From: Ceraceosorus guamensis
Lineage: Eukaryota; Basidiomycota; Exobasidiomycetes; Ceraceosorales; Ceraceosoraceae
Assembly: GCF_003144195.1 (NCBI RefSeq)
Contig: NW_020290079.1
Span: 38,064-66,507, forward strand
DNA length: 28,444 bases
Direction of reading: 5' to 3'
The position numbers and the translations under genes were made by a program. Position 1 is the first letter of the stretch, and every line of letters begins with the position of its first letter. Under the pieces are notes generated by a model. It was given only the letters and a program-made list of their open reading frames with translations. It was not told where the DNA came from and ran no database searches. Of the stretch, positions 18,286 through 28,444 are shown in pieces.

Positions 18286-21200
18286 TCACTTTTGAGCCGC
18301 TTCGCTCTCTCTCTTTTTCCTAGCAGCGCTAGAAAGCTTGAGCAGCTGCTTTCTTCTCGCTTCCGAGATGCTCCTTTCCTCTGCTGCGGTGGTGGCGGTT
18401 GAGGAGGAGGAGGAGGTTGGTAAGGGGTTGTTGTTAGATGCGAGGGAAGAGGCGGAAGGTAGTACAGCTGCAGTCGCTGCTCTTCTGTGCGCCCTCTTCG
18501 TCGAGTTGCTGCTGCTGCTCGTCAGCGACGCATTGTGCTCGTCCTGCCTTTCTTCTTCCTCTTCATCGATTGGCGCGGCAATGACTGCCATCGTTGGCAT
18601 GGGCAGCGGAACGCTAGTGATGGGCAAATCGCGCTGCTGCGTCTTGAGCTGCTGCTTCTTCTTCTCCATCTCGGGCGAGAGTCCATTGGACGGCTTGCTG
18701 CCGCCGCCGCTGCTGCTGTCCTCCTTGGACTGTGCTAGACGCGTCTGCATCGGAGACCTTGCTCGTTCCTCCATCGCAAGAGCTGGCGGTGGAGCAGGAG
18801 GACTTCTGAGCGTGGAAGCGACGGGCGGAGGAGCTTCTAGTCCAGCAGCCAAAAGACCTTCTTGAAGCTCTTGCACTCTTCTCAGAGCTCGATTCGCCCG
18901 ATCCGTCTCCTCGAACACTCTACCTTCCAACGTTCGGACTTGAGATCGAAGCGTCGATGATGCCATGGAATGCGCATGCTCCAACGTCTCTACGTGATCC
19001 GCCGAAAAGGTCGTCACATTGTCCGGTTCGCGCAGAGCGTTCGATGCAGCGTCCCGCAATTTGACCTCCAGCTCCGCTCGCTGTCGCTCTGCAATCTCGC
19101 GAGCGCTATTGGCCTCGTCGAGCTTGCGTCTCAGCGCCGCCATCTCCTCTTGAAGCGCCTCTGTAGCATCCACGACGGATCGCTCGCGCTCTTTGCGAAG
19201 CTGAGCAATTTCGGCTGCACTGTTCTCCTTGTCGGCATGCGCTGCGCTCGCGATTCTTTCCAACTCCCCTCGAAGCCTCTCAGCCCCTGCATCCGCACTC
19301 TTTCTGCTCTCCTCCGCTCGCTTCCTCAATTCGACGAATTTGGATTCGGCATCATCCCTAGCATCCCTAGCTTCCTGCACATCGCGCTGCGCTTCCTCCA
19401 TGCTCTTTGCGTGCTTTGCGCGAAGGTCAGACGCTTCCGCTTGAGCCTTGTTGCGCGCCGTTTCGGCCGCTTCTTCCGACGCCTCGTGCTCCGCTCGCCC
19501 TTTTGCTTGCAATCTTGCTAGCTCATCCGCATGAGCTTTTTGCGCCTCTTCGAGCTCGCTTCGAGCCTTCTCTAGAGCGCTCGCAGAATCACTTGCCGAT
19601 ATTTGTGCGCTCTCCAGCTCGCCTCGCAAAGCACCTCGCGCGCGTTCCCCATCTTGAAGTTGAGATTCCAGCGTTGCAGTGGCGGATCGAGCTTCTGCCT
19701 GGGCCGCTTGCAGCTTCGCTTCCGACTCCGACGTGGCTGTTGCCAGAGTTGCAGCGGCTTGTTCGGCCTCTCGCGCAGAGGCGGTACGGAGCTCATCAAG
19801 CTCCGCAGTTCCCTTCTTCCTGACATCTTCGAGCATCGAAGCAGCAGCCGAAGCAGCTTCTCGAGCCTGGCTCTCTGTGCGTCCGAGATGCTGCTCAGCT
19901 TCTGCAAGCTTGCTCCTCACTGCTGCTATGTCGTTCTCAGCATTCGCTCGCGCAGCGTCCAGCTCAGACTGCAGCTTCTCCGCCTCCTTCGCGCTTTCAG
20001 TGACCGTCTCTTGCAGCGCCTTCACTTTCGCACGGCTCTCTGCAAGTTCGTTCGCCGTCGAGTCCCTTGCAGATGTAGCAGATTGGAGCTCTTGCTTGAC
20101 TGCAGCGAGCGAAGTAGCAGCCGCCACAGAAGCCGCTCCCGCCTCCTCCTTGGCATGCCTGTGCTGATCGTTCAGCTCTGCATGCTCGTCGGCAAGCTTC
20201 GCATGGGAGCCTTGCAGTTCGCTCAAGGCGCGATGCGTCTCGTCATGGGCTGACTTGGCGGCGCTCAACTCACCCTCGAGCTCACTGCACTTCTCCCGCC
20301 CAGTCTGAAGATCGGCAGTCAAGCCTTCGTGCGCGCTGCGCACCCCCGCATGCTGTTCCTGCTCATCGTCCAATCTCCAAGTCAGATCATCCACCTTTCT
20401 CTGCAAATCGTCGCGTGCTTTCCGTTCTCGCGCCGCTTGCTCCTTCAACATCCTCTCGCTCGCCTCGAGCTCGTCGATCTTGGCGCTCAGCTCCGTGCGA
20501 GACGCTTGGCCACGCTTGATCTCCTCTTGCAAGCTGTTCATTCGTCGCTCCGCTTCAGCATCTCGTGCCTGTGCAGCCGCTTGCTCCTCGCTCGCACTCT
20601 TTCGCAAAGCTTGCAACGCGTCGCCCAGCTCCGCTCTTTGCGCTTCAGCAACCCCGAGCGACTGGTCCCGCTCAGCCAAGGTCGCATTGCGCTGCTCCAC
20701 CTCTGCGCGAACCTTTTCGAGCGACTCTGACGCTTCATCAGCGCGCTTCGAATGCGCTCGACCAGTGCTTTTGGCCTCGGTCAGAGCGCGCCTATCCTTT
20801 GCCGCGCTCTTTTCCAGCGACTCGATCTTGGTAGCGGACGCAGCGAGCTCGGATCGAGCCTCTTCGATTTCGCCTTGCAGCGTCCCGATGCGTTCGTGGG
20901 CTTGCGAGACTTGCTCCGAGCGATCTTTGATCTGCTCTTCGACGCTTTCCGCTCGCTCGCGCTCGGCCGACAAGTGCTGCTGCAGCTTTGCCTTGTCGGA
21001 CTCGAGCGCTTCTGCGCCAGCTTTGAGAGCATCGATGGCCGACTGCAAGGTTGTCTTCTCCGATCGCAACATCTCGAGCTGCGTCTCTGCAGACTGCGCG
21101 CGGCTCTCCTGCTGAGCAACGCGTTCGGTGAGCTGCACGGCCTCTGCCTTGCTCTCTTCGAGAGACGCGCGCAGTGCAGCACCGCTCGCTCGCTCATTAG

Positions 21201-24200
21201 TCAGAGCCTTTGCAAGATCTTCGTATCGCTGCTGCTCCTTTTCAATCTCCTTTTGCAAGCTTTGCAAGCGCTCGTCCCGTTTTCGCACGTCTGCCTGCGC
21301 ACTCTCCCGCGCTTCCTGCGTCTTCTTTAGCTCCTCGCGCGCCTCTTCGAGGTTCGTCTCTGTCGAGGCGAGCTTTTTGAGCATCTCTTCCCGCTGCTCT
21401 AGATGTCCGTGAATATCCTGTTGCGCAGTCTGAAGGTCCCTTCGAAGCGAATCGCGAGCTGATCTCGTCTGCGCATGTCCATCACGTTCCTCCTCGTGCT
21501 CCTTTCGAAGCCGATTCGCAGCTTGCACCTCGGCCTCTAGATCCGAGCGCGTAGAGATTAATCGCGTGTCCAGATCCTTGACCCGCTCCACCTCCTCCGC
21601 ATGCTTCGTCGTGACTTGCGCATGAGCCTCTGTCAACCGGACATGCTTCGTCTGCACCTCGGCATGCTTGCCGCGTTCCTCTTCCAGCTCGTCGGTGAGG
21701 CGCTTTCGCTCGCTATCCAGGCCCTGTATGCGATCTTGGCGCTCCTCTAGCGTCTTTTTGACACCTTCTAGCTCTTCGGACAACTCCCTGCCGCTTTCCA
21801 GCGCATCGTCCAGTGCCGCCTTGATCGTCGTCTTTTCGTCTCGTGAGCCGTCGAGATCCTTCTCGAGCCGCGCAACATCCTTTTCGAGCTCGCTGGCGCG
21901 CTCCTCGGCAGAAGCGAGTCCACGAGCAGCTTCATCGCGCTCCGTCGTGCGTTCGTCGAGCGAAGCTCGCAGCGTCGTCGCGCCAGCTCGCACTTGCTCG
22001 AGGTCCTTTTGCAGATCAGCGCGAGCTTGCGCGCCACGCGCATTCTCCGCTTCGAGATCCTGCGAGATCGATTTGGCGCGCTGCAGCTCCTGAGAAGCTG
22101 CTTCGACCTTGCCATCCAGCTGCGTAGCGCGCTCCGACGCACGACGAAGCTCCTCCTCGCTCCCCTCTCGCGCCCGCCTCTCATCGTCGAAGCGCGTTTG
22201 CAAGTCCGCCACCTGTCTCTCGGATCCGCGCAGCCGATCTCGGTGCAAAGCCAAGTCGCTCTCGAGGCTCTCGGTGCGCCTTCGCAAATCGTCCGCGCTC
22301 GAACGCGCTTCTTGCAGGTCCGAAGCATGGCCGTCTCTCTCCTTGCTCACAGCGGCCAGTCCAGCAATCAGCTCTGCCACTCTCGTCTTGGCGCTCGCAT
22401 GGGCCGACGCTTCATCCTGATGCTCCTTGCGCAAGGCATCGTGCTCGGACTTTGCGCTCTGCAATTCTGCCCGAGTAGCATCTTGCTCGCTCTCGAGCTG
22501 TTGTACCCGTTTCGCGTGCCGTTCTGCGGTGCTTTGCTGCTCATTAGCCGCCCTCTCGCGCTCCTCTGCAAGCTCCTCTTGCGCTTTCTGACTGCGTGCT
22601 TCATGTAGAGACTTGGTATCTTCGAGCGCCTGCTCGAGCGAGTCGATGCGACTTTGCGACTCCGCCTTGATCTTTGCATTCTCTTCACCGAGCAAAGCAG
22701 CTTGCTCCGCGAGATTCTGCGTCTTTTGTTCCAAATCCTTTTCGAGCAGACCAATCTTGACTCGCAAATCTCTCTCAGCCTCGTTCGCAGCCTCCTTTTC
22801 CGCACTCGAAGCATCGCGAGCCTTGCGCAGCTCAGCCTCGAGTCGTTCGCGTTCAGCTTCGACATGCTGCGCATTCGACTCTGCAGCCTTTTCCGCCGCC
22901 TCAATCTCTCCTCGTAGCTTCTTGACCTCCTCGGAAAGGCCCTGTGCTCGCGCTTCGTGCGACTCGACAGCATCCGAAGCGCCACGCAGCTCGTCTTGCA
23001 GCTTCGTGAGCGCCCGATCATGATCCGACAGCATCGTGGCGCGCTGCGATTCAGCCTCGGCCGCGCTCGCTCTGGCCTTCTCTTCAGCTTCCTGCAGCTG
23101 CTCCTTCAAGCCCAATGTGACCTTCTCCGCCGCTTCGGCCCTTGTTCGTATATCGTCGAGCGCGGCTTTGTGCTCCGCTGCCCGATCCGCAGCGCTCGTC
23201 TGGGCCTCTCGGAGCGCATCCGCATGAGACTTTTGAAGCTCCTCCTTGCGAGTCCTGCTCTGCTCCGCTTCCTCTTGCGCGCGCCTCGACGCATCGCGCT
23301 GCTCTTCCAGCAGCGCTCTGCTCCTCCTGCGCTCCTCATCCAGCTCCTCTGCGCGCTTCGTCAGCTCTCTTTGCTGCTCTTCGTGCCTCGCCTCAGCCTC
23401 CCTGACCGCGTCGTCGGCCTTCGCTCGAGCGTTCTGCGCAGCCTGCTGTTCCCGAGCCAGTTCGGCCTGATGTGCATCCCGAAGACCCTCGAGCGCGAGC
23501 TGATGATCGCCTTTTGCGCCTGCCTGCGCAGCTTCCAGCTCAGCAGCGTGCGAATTCTTCAAGCTCTGCAACAACGAAGCGTGCTCCGTCATCTTGCTCG
23601 CGAGCTCAGACGCGTGAGCTGATCTGAGCCGATCAGCCTCTCGCGTCAAAGATGTCGTCGTCGAATCCTTTACGGATTGCAAAGCCGTCGCGTGCTGCTG
23701 TTCCACCTCGCGAAGAGCGTCCTTGTGCTCCTTGTCGGCCGCATCGCGCGCTTCCTGCTCCACCGCTCGCAAACGCGAAGCATGCTCCTCGCGCAACTTC
23801 GATATTTCCGCATCCCTTTGCGCCCGAGCCTCTTCCGCGTCCGTCTGCTTGCTGGAATCTGCCTTTGCGCTCGCCTGCTTCAGAGCCTGCTCGTGAGCAA
23901 CGTTTAACCGTGCCAGCTCTTCGACATGCGACGCTCGACTACTTTGCGTTTCCTCTTCGTGCAGTGCGCGCACCTTTTGCAGCTCTTCTTGATGTAGCGC
24001 GCGAGCATCCGCCAAAGCCGCTTCGCGCGCACCAGACTCGGCCTCGAGCAGCGCATCCGCACGTTGCCTCTTCGCACCATCGAGTTGCGTCGCGTGCTCC
24101 TTTGCCTGTCGCGCCAGAGCGGTCTCGTGCTCTTCTTGCCGGGTGGAGAGGGTCTGACGAGCTTGTTCAAGGTCGCGCTTCATCTGCACAAGACGCGCAG

Positions 24201-25196
24201 ACGTCTCTTGGCTCTCTCGCAGCTCGTCGCGCTTCCGAGCAGTCTGCTCCTCCTGCAGCTCCTTGACTCGCGCATCCGCATCGCGCCGCAGACTTTTCAG
24301 CTCGTCGCGAAGCGTCGTCGAGGCATTCTCAGCTCGCGATTGAGCGGCGCGCAACTCTTCCCTCTCCTTTTCGGCGGCCGAAGCGCGATCGCTGGACGAC
24401 GTCAGGTCTTTTTGCAAGGATGCGATCCGACTCGACAAGTGCGAGATGCGCTCTTCATCCACTGCGGCAGGCGTCCTAGTGTCGCTTGCAGCTCTGAGCG
24501 CATTCGAATCCTCTCGCGACTCTTTGAGTTCTCGTTGCTGCGCATCGTCATAATTCTCCTCATCATCAGCATGCTCACGACTTTCAGCACACTGCACTGC
24601 CACCGCACAGCACGGCCACCTAGCCCCTGTGACACCCGTTGTTCACCCACTCACCAATCTTCTGCACCTCTCTTCCGCCTCTTTTTGCAGCGCGTACACT
24701 TCCCTTATACGCATCTGCGCATCCTCTGCCGCCCTATTCGCATCCTCCAACCTCTTGCCGTCCACTTGCTGCGCCGCCGCTGCCGCTGCCGCCGCCGCCG
24801 CCAGCTTGCCTTCGAGCTCGTTGAGCCTGCTCGTCAAACTGCTCTTGTCGCCCAACAGCAGCTGCACCGTACTCCTCAAATTCAACACTTCTGCAGAATG
24901 TTCCCCGTGCTGCTGCTGCTGCGTGTGGGATGCGTCGTGCTGCTGCTGGGAGGAAGAGAGACGTCTGGCAGCGGCATGACTGATTCCCGCGCCTGCGCCT
25001 GCGCCTGCGCCGTAGGAAGAGCTAGAGGCGGTAGATGGCGAGCGGATATGGGCAGGTCGAACGTTGACTTGTATACCCGATGATGCTGTGCGCGCATGTG
25101 TGGGGGAAGAAGGCGCAGCATGATTGGTCCCGCTGGAACTGCTGGTGCTGCTGGAATGAGTGCGGGCGTGCAGACGCATAGAGGGAGATTGTGATA

Positions 25197-25228
<32 letters not shown>

Positions 25229-25337
25229 GATGGCTGCGTCGCTGCTGCGGGCGTGGGAGGAGATAGGGACAAGGTGGTGGTGTGTGGGGGGGGGGCGGCG
25301 GCGGTGGCGGCGGCGGCGGCGGAGGGTTTTGTTGTGG

Positions 25338-25374
<37 letters not shown>

Positions 25375-25865
25375 ACCATTCGCGCCTTGATCCGCAGCGA
25401 CCATCTCCTCCTCGGCCGTGGTGGGCAGCGAGTGAGAGAAGGCGGTGTGTGCGTGTGCGTGTGCGTGTCGCTGCTGCTGCTGCTGCTGCTGCGCGGGCAA
25501 CATCTGCGCCGATATCATTCCCTCCTCCCGCTCCTCCTCCCCCTCCTCCTCCCCTCGCTCCTCTGCCTCTCCCTCCTCGACGCTCTCCTTGGCCTCTGTC
25601 AACTTGCCATCCGCAATATCCTTCCCCAGCGCATCTCCACCCGCAGACCCGCGAGATTCTTGCGCCAATCTCCGTTTCGCTTGCGCCTTCTTGAGCTTGA
25701 AGCGGCGCGCGCGTGTGCGGGCGTGGGTGGGTATGAGGGTCAGAAATGAAAGGACAATGATGCTACAAAACGCGGGCGCTGTGGCCATCGCTCGAGACTG
25801 ACCTGCTTTCGAGCTCTAGCTGCCCTTGCTGCTCGTGCTTCCGCTTCTGCTTCCCCATCCGCCAT
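18286..25865 (-). CDS. Giant coiled-coil protein (2469 aa), possibly golgin-like
   Basis: Exons are 25865-25803, 25695-24655 and 24591-18286; introns of 107 and 63 nt restore one frame. The N-terminus is a charged helix (EARAARAARARKQ, then LKKAQAKRRL). Residues ~70-260 are disordered, with poly-Gln, poly-Ser and His-Ala runs. A short conserved-looking helix follows, VLNLRSTVQLLLGDKSSLTS (about 300-320). From about 370 to 2250 there is nearly unbroken Glu/Lys/Arg/Ala/Leu coiled coil, all in the 6.3-kb last exon. The tail is Ser/Thr-rich and ends in a basic helix (ARRKQLLKLSSAARKK). There is no armadillo head (unlike Uso1/p115), GRIP domain, motor or TM helix. A basic N-terminal helix plus a TVxxLLxxKxxL-type motif is reminiscent of GM130/Bug1 golgins. 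A spindle-pole, nuclear-pore or endosomal tether is equally possible by composition. It is convergent with the kinase gene, 227 bp apart. Confidence 0.82.
25201..25491 (-). repeat. Three CTG arrays in exon 2 of the giant coiled-coil gene
   Basis: Arrays lie at 25201-25228 (about 9 units), 25339-25374 (12 units) and 25471-25491 (7 units). On the coding strand the first and third read as CAG (Gln) and the middle as AGC (Ser): the same repeat in different frames. A GTGCGT array at about 25447-25468 encodes His-Ala dipeptides, and a GCC/GCT-rich run at about 24771-24802 encodes poly-Ala. Confidence 0.9.
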
Positions 25866-26354
25866 CACGACGGCTCCCTTCTCTTCTTCAGGACTGCAAG
25901 GCAGGCGATGCTGTAGGAGGGAGGGGAGGGGGAGAGAGAGCGCGCGTGCGTGTGTGCGTGTGCGCGTGTGCGTGTGAGAGTAAGAGAGAGCGAGGCAGTA
26001 CGCGAGGAGAGGCACCCCCCAAGCTTCGATTTGCGAGTGCGAGTGCGATTTGCAAGTGCGCGTGCGCGTGCGAGTCCGAGTGTGCAAGAGGATCGAGATG
26101 AATCGTGAATCGCGAATCGTGAATGCAAAGATCGACAGCAAACCCTCTCTCACGCAGACTCATCAGACTGCAATCACGACTGCATGGGCAACTCTTCGGG
26201 ACTCTTGACTCAGACTCGCGACTTTTGACCGAAGCATCCCCCCCCATCACCGCCCCCTTTCATACACACTCGCGACTCGCGACTCGAGAGTGTATAGGGC
26301 GCAGTTGCGGTGCGCGGTGTCATGCGTCCGTGCATGACTGCATATATGCTGGAT

Positions 26355-26393
26355 GCGTGGGCGTGGGCGCGGGCGTGGGCGTGGGCGCGGGCG
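26355..26393. repeat. Hexanucleotide array (GTGGGC)n
   Basis: About six imperfect GCGTGG/GCGCGG units. A GCATGCATGCATGC palindromic run follows shortly after (about 26408-26421). Confidence 0.8.
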
Positions 26394-26556
26394 AGTCGTG
26401 AGTGGTGCATGCATGCATGCACGCTGTGCCCGAAGCTTTGCATGATGGTCACGTGATCCCGCTCCAAATTCTGTGGAAATCTTGAATTCAAGATTAGAAT
26501 CACAATCAAGAATCAAAATCAAGAATTGATTCATCAGTTCACGAGTTCCTCGCCCA

Positions 26557-26587
26557 TGCATGTCATGTCATGTCATGTCATGTCATG
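26557..26587. repeat. Pentanucleotide array (TGTCA)n
   Basis: Five perfect TGTCA units at 26561-26585, flanked by partial units. Confidence 0.9.
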
Positions 26588-27010
26588 CCCCCCGCACATC
26601 TATAAGCACCGCATTGATTGGTGATGGGCGAATCTTTGTGAAATCTGCATTTTGCCATTCACATTCGCATTTGGCATTCTTTTTCTGGGACACTTGTAGT
26701 TGGAACATTCATTCTCCACCGGACATCTTCTACGATGGCTGTGTACCCCCCCACGCACCGGTGATGCACTTGGGGGGAAAACGGTGGGCAGGATCTTGCG
26801 GGAAAGTTGCGCGTCTCGAGTCGAACATTCGGATACGCAACAGGCACGACGAAGCGTGCGCGGGGTCTAGCTGGCTGGCTGGCTGGCTTTCGATCGTAGG
26901 TTGAGGCTCACATCCAGGCTCGTCGAGTCAGCGCCCCCCAAGAGCGGTGGGTCTGCCCCGTCCCGTCCTGCCCTGCCCTGCGCCCAACCCCGTTTGTTTG
27001 GTCCCGCCGA

Positions 27011-27037
27011 AGCCGCAGCCGCAGCCGCAGCCGCAGT
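27011..27037. repeat. Hexanucleotide array (CCGCAG)n
   Basis: About four and a half CCGCAG units within the intergenic region. Confidence 0.85.
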
Positions 27038-27592
27038 CGCATCAGCGACCGACGCGCCATCATGAGGATTCGGGGAGTCTGAGTGGCGCGGGGCAGCGCG
27101 GCGCTCGGTGAGTCTCGTTGAGGCATCGAGTGGCCGCATGCTGGCGCCCAAGCCAATTTAATGCGTGTGCCGTCCTTGCGCGCCCTCTTTGGGGAGAAAG
27201 TGTGTAGCATGCAGCAAGCAGTCACGCTACACGACGAGGCCGCCTGATGGATCGTACTTGTGTTCGTTGTGCTGACGATGACTGATCCACACATGCAGCG
27301 GTCCAAGCTCGCCCGTCCTCTTTCGTGTGTACAGCATAGGCTGACGGAGGTGCGTTGAGATGCCAAATACGGTACGAGCACCTAACGGCTTGGGCGCTCT
27401 TGGAGGGCAGACATCATCGGCCACAAAGCACTTTCCCCGCGCGCCGATTGCACCAATCCGCTCCTGCCATGTGCGCATCCCGTTGCCACTCCATGGTCGC
27501 CTCGCTCGCAAAGCTCCATTCCGCCACTTTTCCCCCCTCCACACATCACGCCGTTTAGCAAACACGGTGGCAAACATGCCCGCCTTCTCCTC

Positions 27593-27642
27593 GCACACGC
27601 ACACGCACACACACACACACTCCCTCTCTCCCTCTCTCTCTG
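27593..27642. repeat. CA tract followed by CT tract
   Basis: A (CA)n run with two CG interruptions passes directly into (CT)n with TCC interruptions. The purine/pyrimidine strand bias may form unusual structure. It lies about 265 bp before the secreted-protein ATG. Confidence 0.85.
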
Positions 27643-27906
27643 ACTTTTTGAATTAGGAGCCGAAATGCAAATGAAGCGCAATGTATGGAATGCAAAAGTC
27701 CGCTCGTCTTGCTCTTCTCCAATCGACCGTTGCAGCCTTCGAACTTCCCCGCAGCTCGAATCTGGTGCTGCATCTCCGACAGGCTTCTCCTCGTTCATCC
27801 GCGCAACACGCACATCCCCCCAATATACAATTTTCTCTGACAAGCTCTGCGCGATCAGGTCGAACAAGCGAGAAGCAGAAGGGCAAGCACCTTCGCCTCG
27901 CCAAAC

Positions 27907-28444
27907 ATGCGACTTTTCGCATCGTCATCGGTCTACATTCTATGGTCCGTGCAGATGTGGTCGATGGGGCAAGCAGTGGGGACAGGCAGCGCAGCAGCAG
28001 AGCATGCCACCGCTGCGAGCGCATCCGCATCCGCACTGCCTCGTCCCGCCTCTACACGTCTAGGCCGCAACGGAGAGATCCTGCACATTGCAAGCGAAGA
28101 TGCATCGCCCATTCATCCTTCGCACCTCATCTCCGCCACCAAGCATCTCGAACAGGATGCGCACACCAGGTACCGCAAGACGCCTGCCGCCGCCGCCGCC
28201 GCTGCTGCTGCTGCTGCTGAGAACTTTTCGCAACAGCAGCACCACGGCCTGGAAGTGGTCATGGATAAGCAGCGCGTGGTGGATGTGGGGCAGCGTCACG
28301 CCATGGTATTGAAAGCGGCGCGACATTACAAGGAACATTTCTTCCCGAATGCTACGCACATGCGAGTGAGTTCTGCATGTGGGAGCGCATATGCTTTGCA
28401 CCCGATCGAGCAGCAGCTGACGCATGACGCGCGCGCGGGGGGGG
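27907..28444 (+). CDS. Probable secreted protein, first exon (partial)
   Basis: Unrecognised family. The frame from the ATG at 27907 has no stop to the window end. It starts with MRLFASSSVYILWSVQMWS, which has a short basic start and a hydrophobic core and looks like a signal peptide, with possible cleavage near an Ala/Gly-rich stretch at about 21-30. A polar, Ala/Ser-rich region follows, then LGRNGEILHIASEDASPIHP, an Ala11 run encoded by GCC and GCT repeats (about 28187-28219), and a more conserved-looking block, VVDVGQRHAMVLKAARHYKE, then FFPNATHMR with an N-glycosylation sequon (NAT). A GTGAGT donor at 28366 probably ends exon 1 after 153 codons, and a CTGACGCATGAC branch-like sequence follows. 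So the last 79 bp are probably intron, and the main domain lies outside the window. An extracellular or ER-lumen protein is inferred. Confidence 0.55.
   Translation, partial: MRLFASSSVYILWSVQMWSMGQAVGTGSAAAEHATAASASASALPRPASTRLGRNGEILHIASEDASPIHPSHLISATKHLEQDAHTRYRKTPAAAAAAAAAAAENFSQQQHHGLEVVMDKQRVVDVGQRHAMVLKAARHYKEHFFPNATHMRVSSACGSAYALHPIEQQLTHDARAGG

Larger units (their letters stand above)
25866..27906. other. Repeat-rich divergent intergenic region
   Basis: About 2 kb between the giant coiled-coil gene and the secreted-protein gene. It is dominated by simple sequence: GTGTGCG runs (about 25945-25975), GAATCGTGAAT-type near-repeats (26098-26124), ACTCGCGACT repeats (about 26208-26285), a GTGGGC hexamer array, a TGTCA pentamer array, a GGCT run (about 26872-26887), a CCGCAG array and a CA/CT tract. 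Open frames on both strands mostly translate these repeats. No gene or RNA is supported. Promoters of both flanking genes must lie at its ends. Confidence 0.55.

Noticed and set aside
18338-24266. Many long plus-strand open frames opposite the giant coiled-coil gene
   Set aside because: They are Ser/Arg/Leu-rich shadows of its Glu/Ala/Arg codon bias, without splice structure or motifs.
26908-27867. Minus-strand frames in the repeat field
   Set aside because: They are largely translations of simple repeats (Arg-Leu and Cys-Val runs).

Overview
The window looks like a filamentous or dimorphic basidiomycete nuclear genome, most likely a smut relative (Ustilaginomycotina). The reasons are short GT-AG introns (about 50-210 nt) with CTGAC/CTAAC-type branch sites, GC-rich coding regions, closely packed conserved eukaryotic genes, and intergenic DNA rich in the simple repeats and GAATCGTGAAT-like motifs common in smut genomes. 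The placement is an inference; no rRNA or other marker gene is present. I see no tRNA, rRNA, CRISPR array or convincing intact transposon.

Layout. 1-0.76 kb: minus-strand partial gene with 51-codon coiled-coil tandem repeats, probably decaying. 0.8-2.6 kb: no confident gene, one open segment. 2.6-4.75 kb: minus-strand MFS transporter (635 aa, 4 exons). 5.79-6.82 kb: plus-strand COQ7, the mitochondrial ubiquinone-pathway hydroxylase (267 aa, 3 exons). 6.8-8.56 kb: gene-poor. 8.56-13.2 kb: an accessory-looking block, starting at a C23 run. It holds a coiled-coil/membrane protein gene on the minus strand, diverging from four tandem copies of a small gene family I do not recognise. 13.7-15.3 kb: single-exon nuclear protein with a FAR1-like zinc-binding domain. 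16.0-18.06 kb: mitochondrial PDK/BCKDK-type protein kinase (6 exons, one GC-AG intron). 18.29-25.87 kb: giant minus-strand coiled-coil protein (2469 aa), perhaps a golgin. 25.9-27.9 kb: repeat-rich intergenic DNA. 27.9 kb to the end: first exon of a probable secreted protein, cut by the window edge.

The conserved genes are ordinary single-copy functions: respiration cofactor synthesis, control of mitochondrial 2-oxoacid dehydrogenases, transport, and Golgi or cytoskeletal scaffolding. They show no operon-like link. The most original part is the 9.1-12.9 kb cluster. It is a tandem family with clear exon structure (about 82-codon helical exon, Pro-rich second exon, tiny third exon). Its first two members are joined by a visible recombination junction that removed the 3' exons of copy 1 and the distal promoter of copy 2. 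All exon joins given here were derived by hand from splice motifs and reading-frame agreement, not from transcripts.
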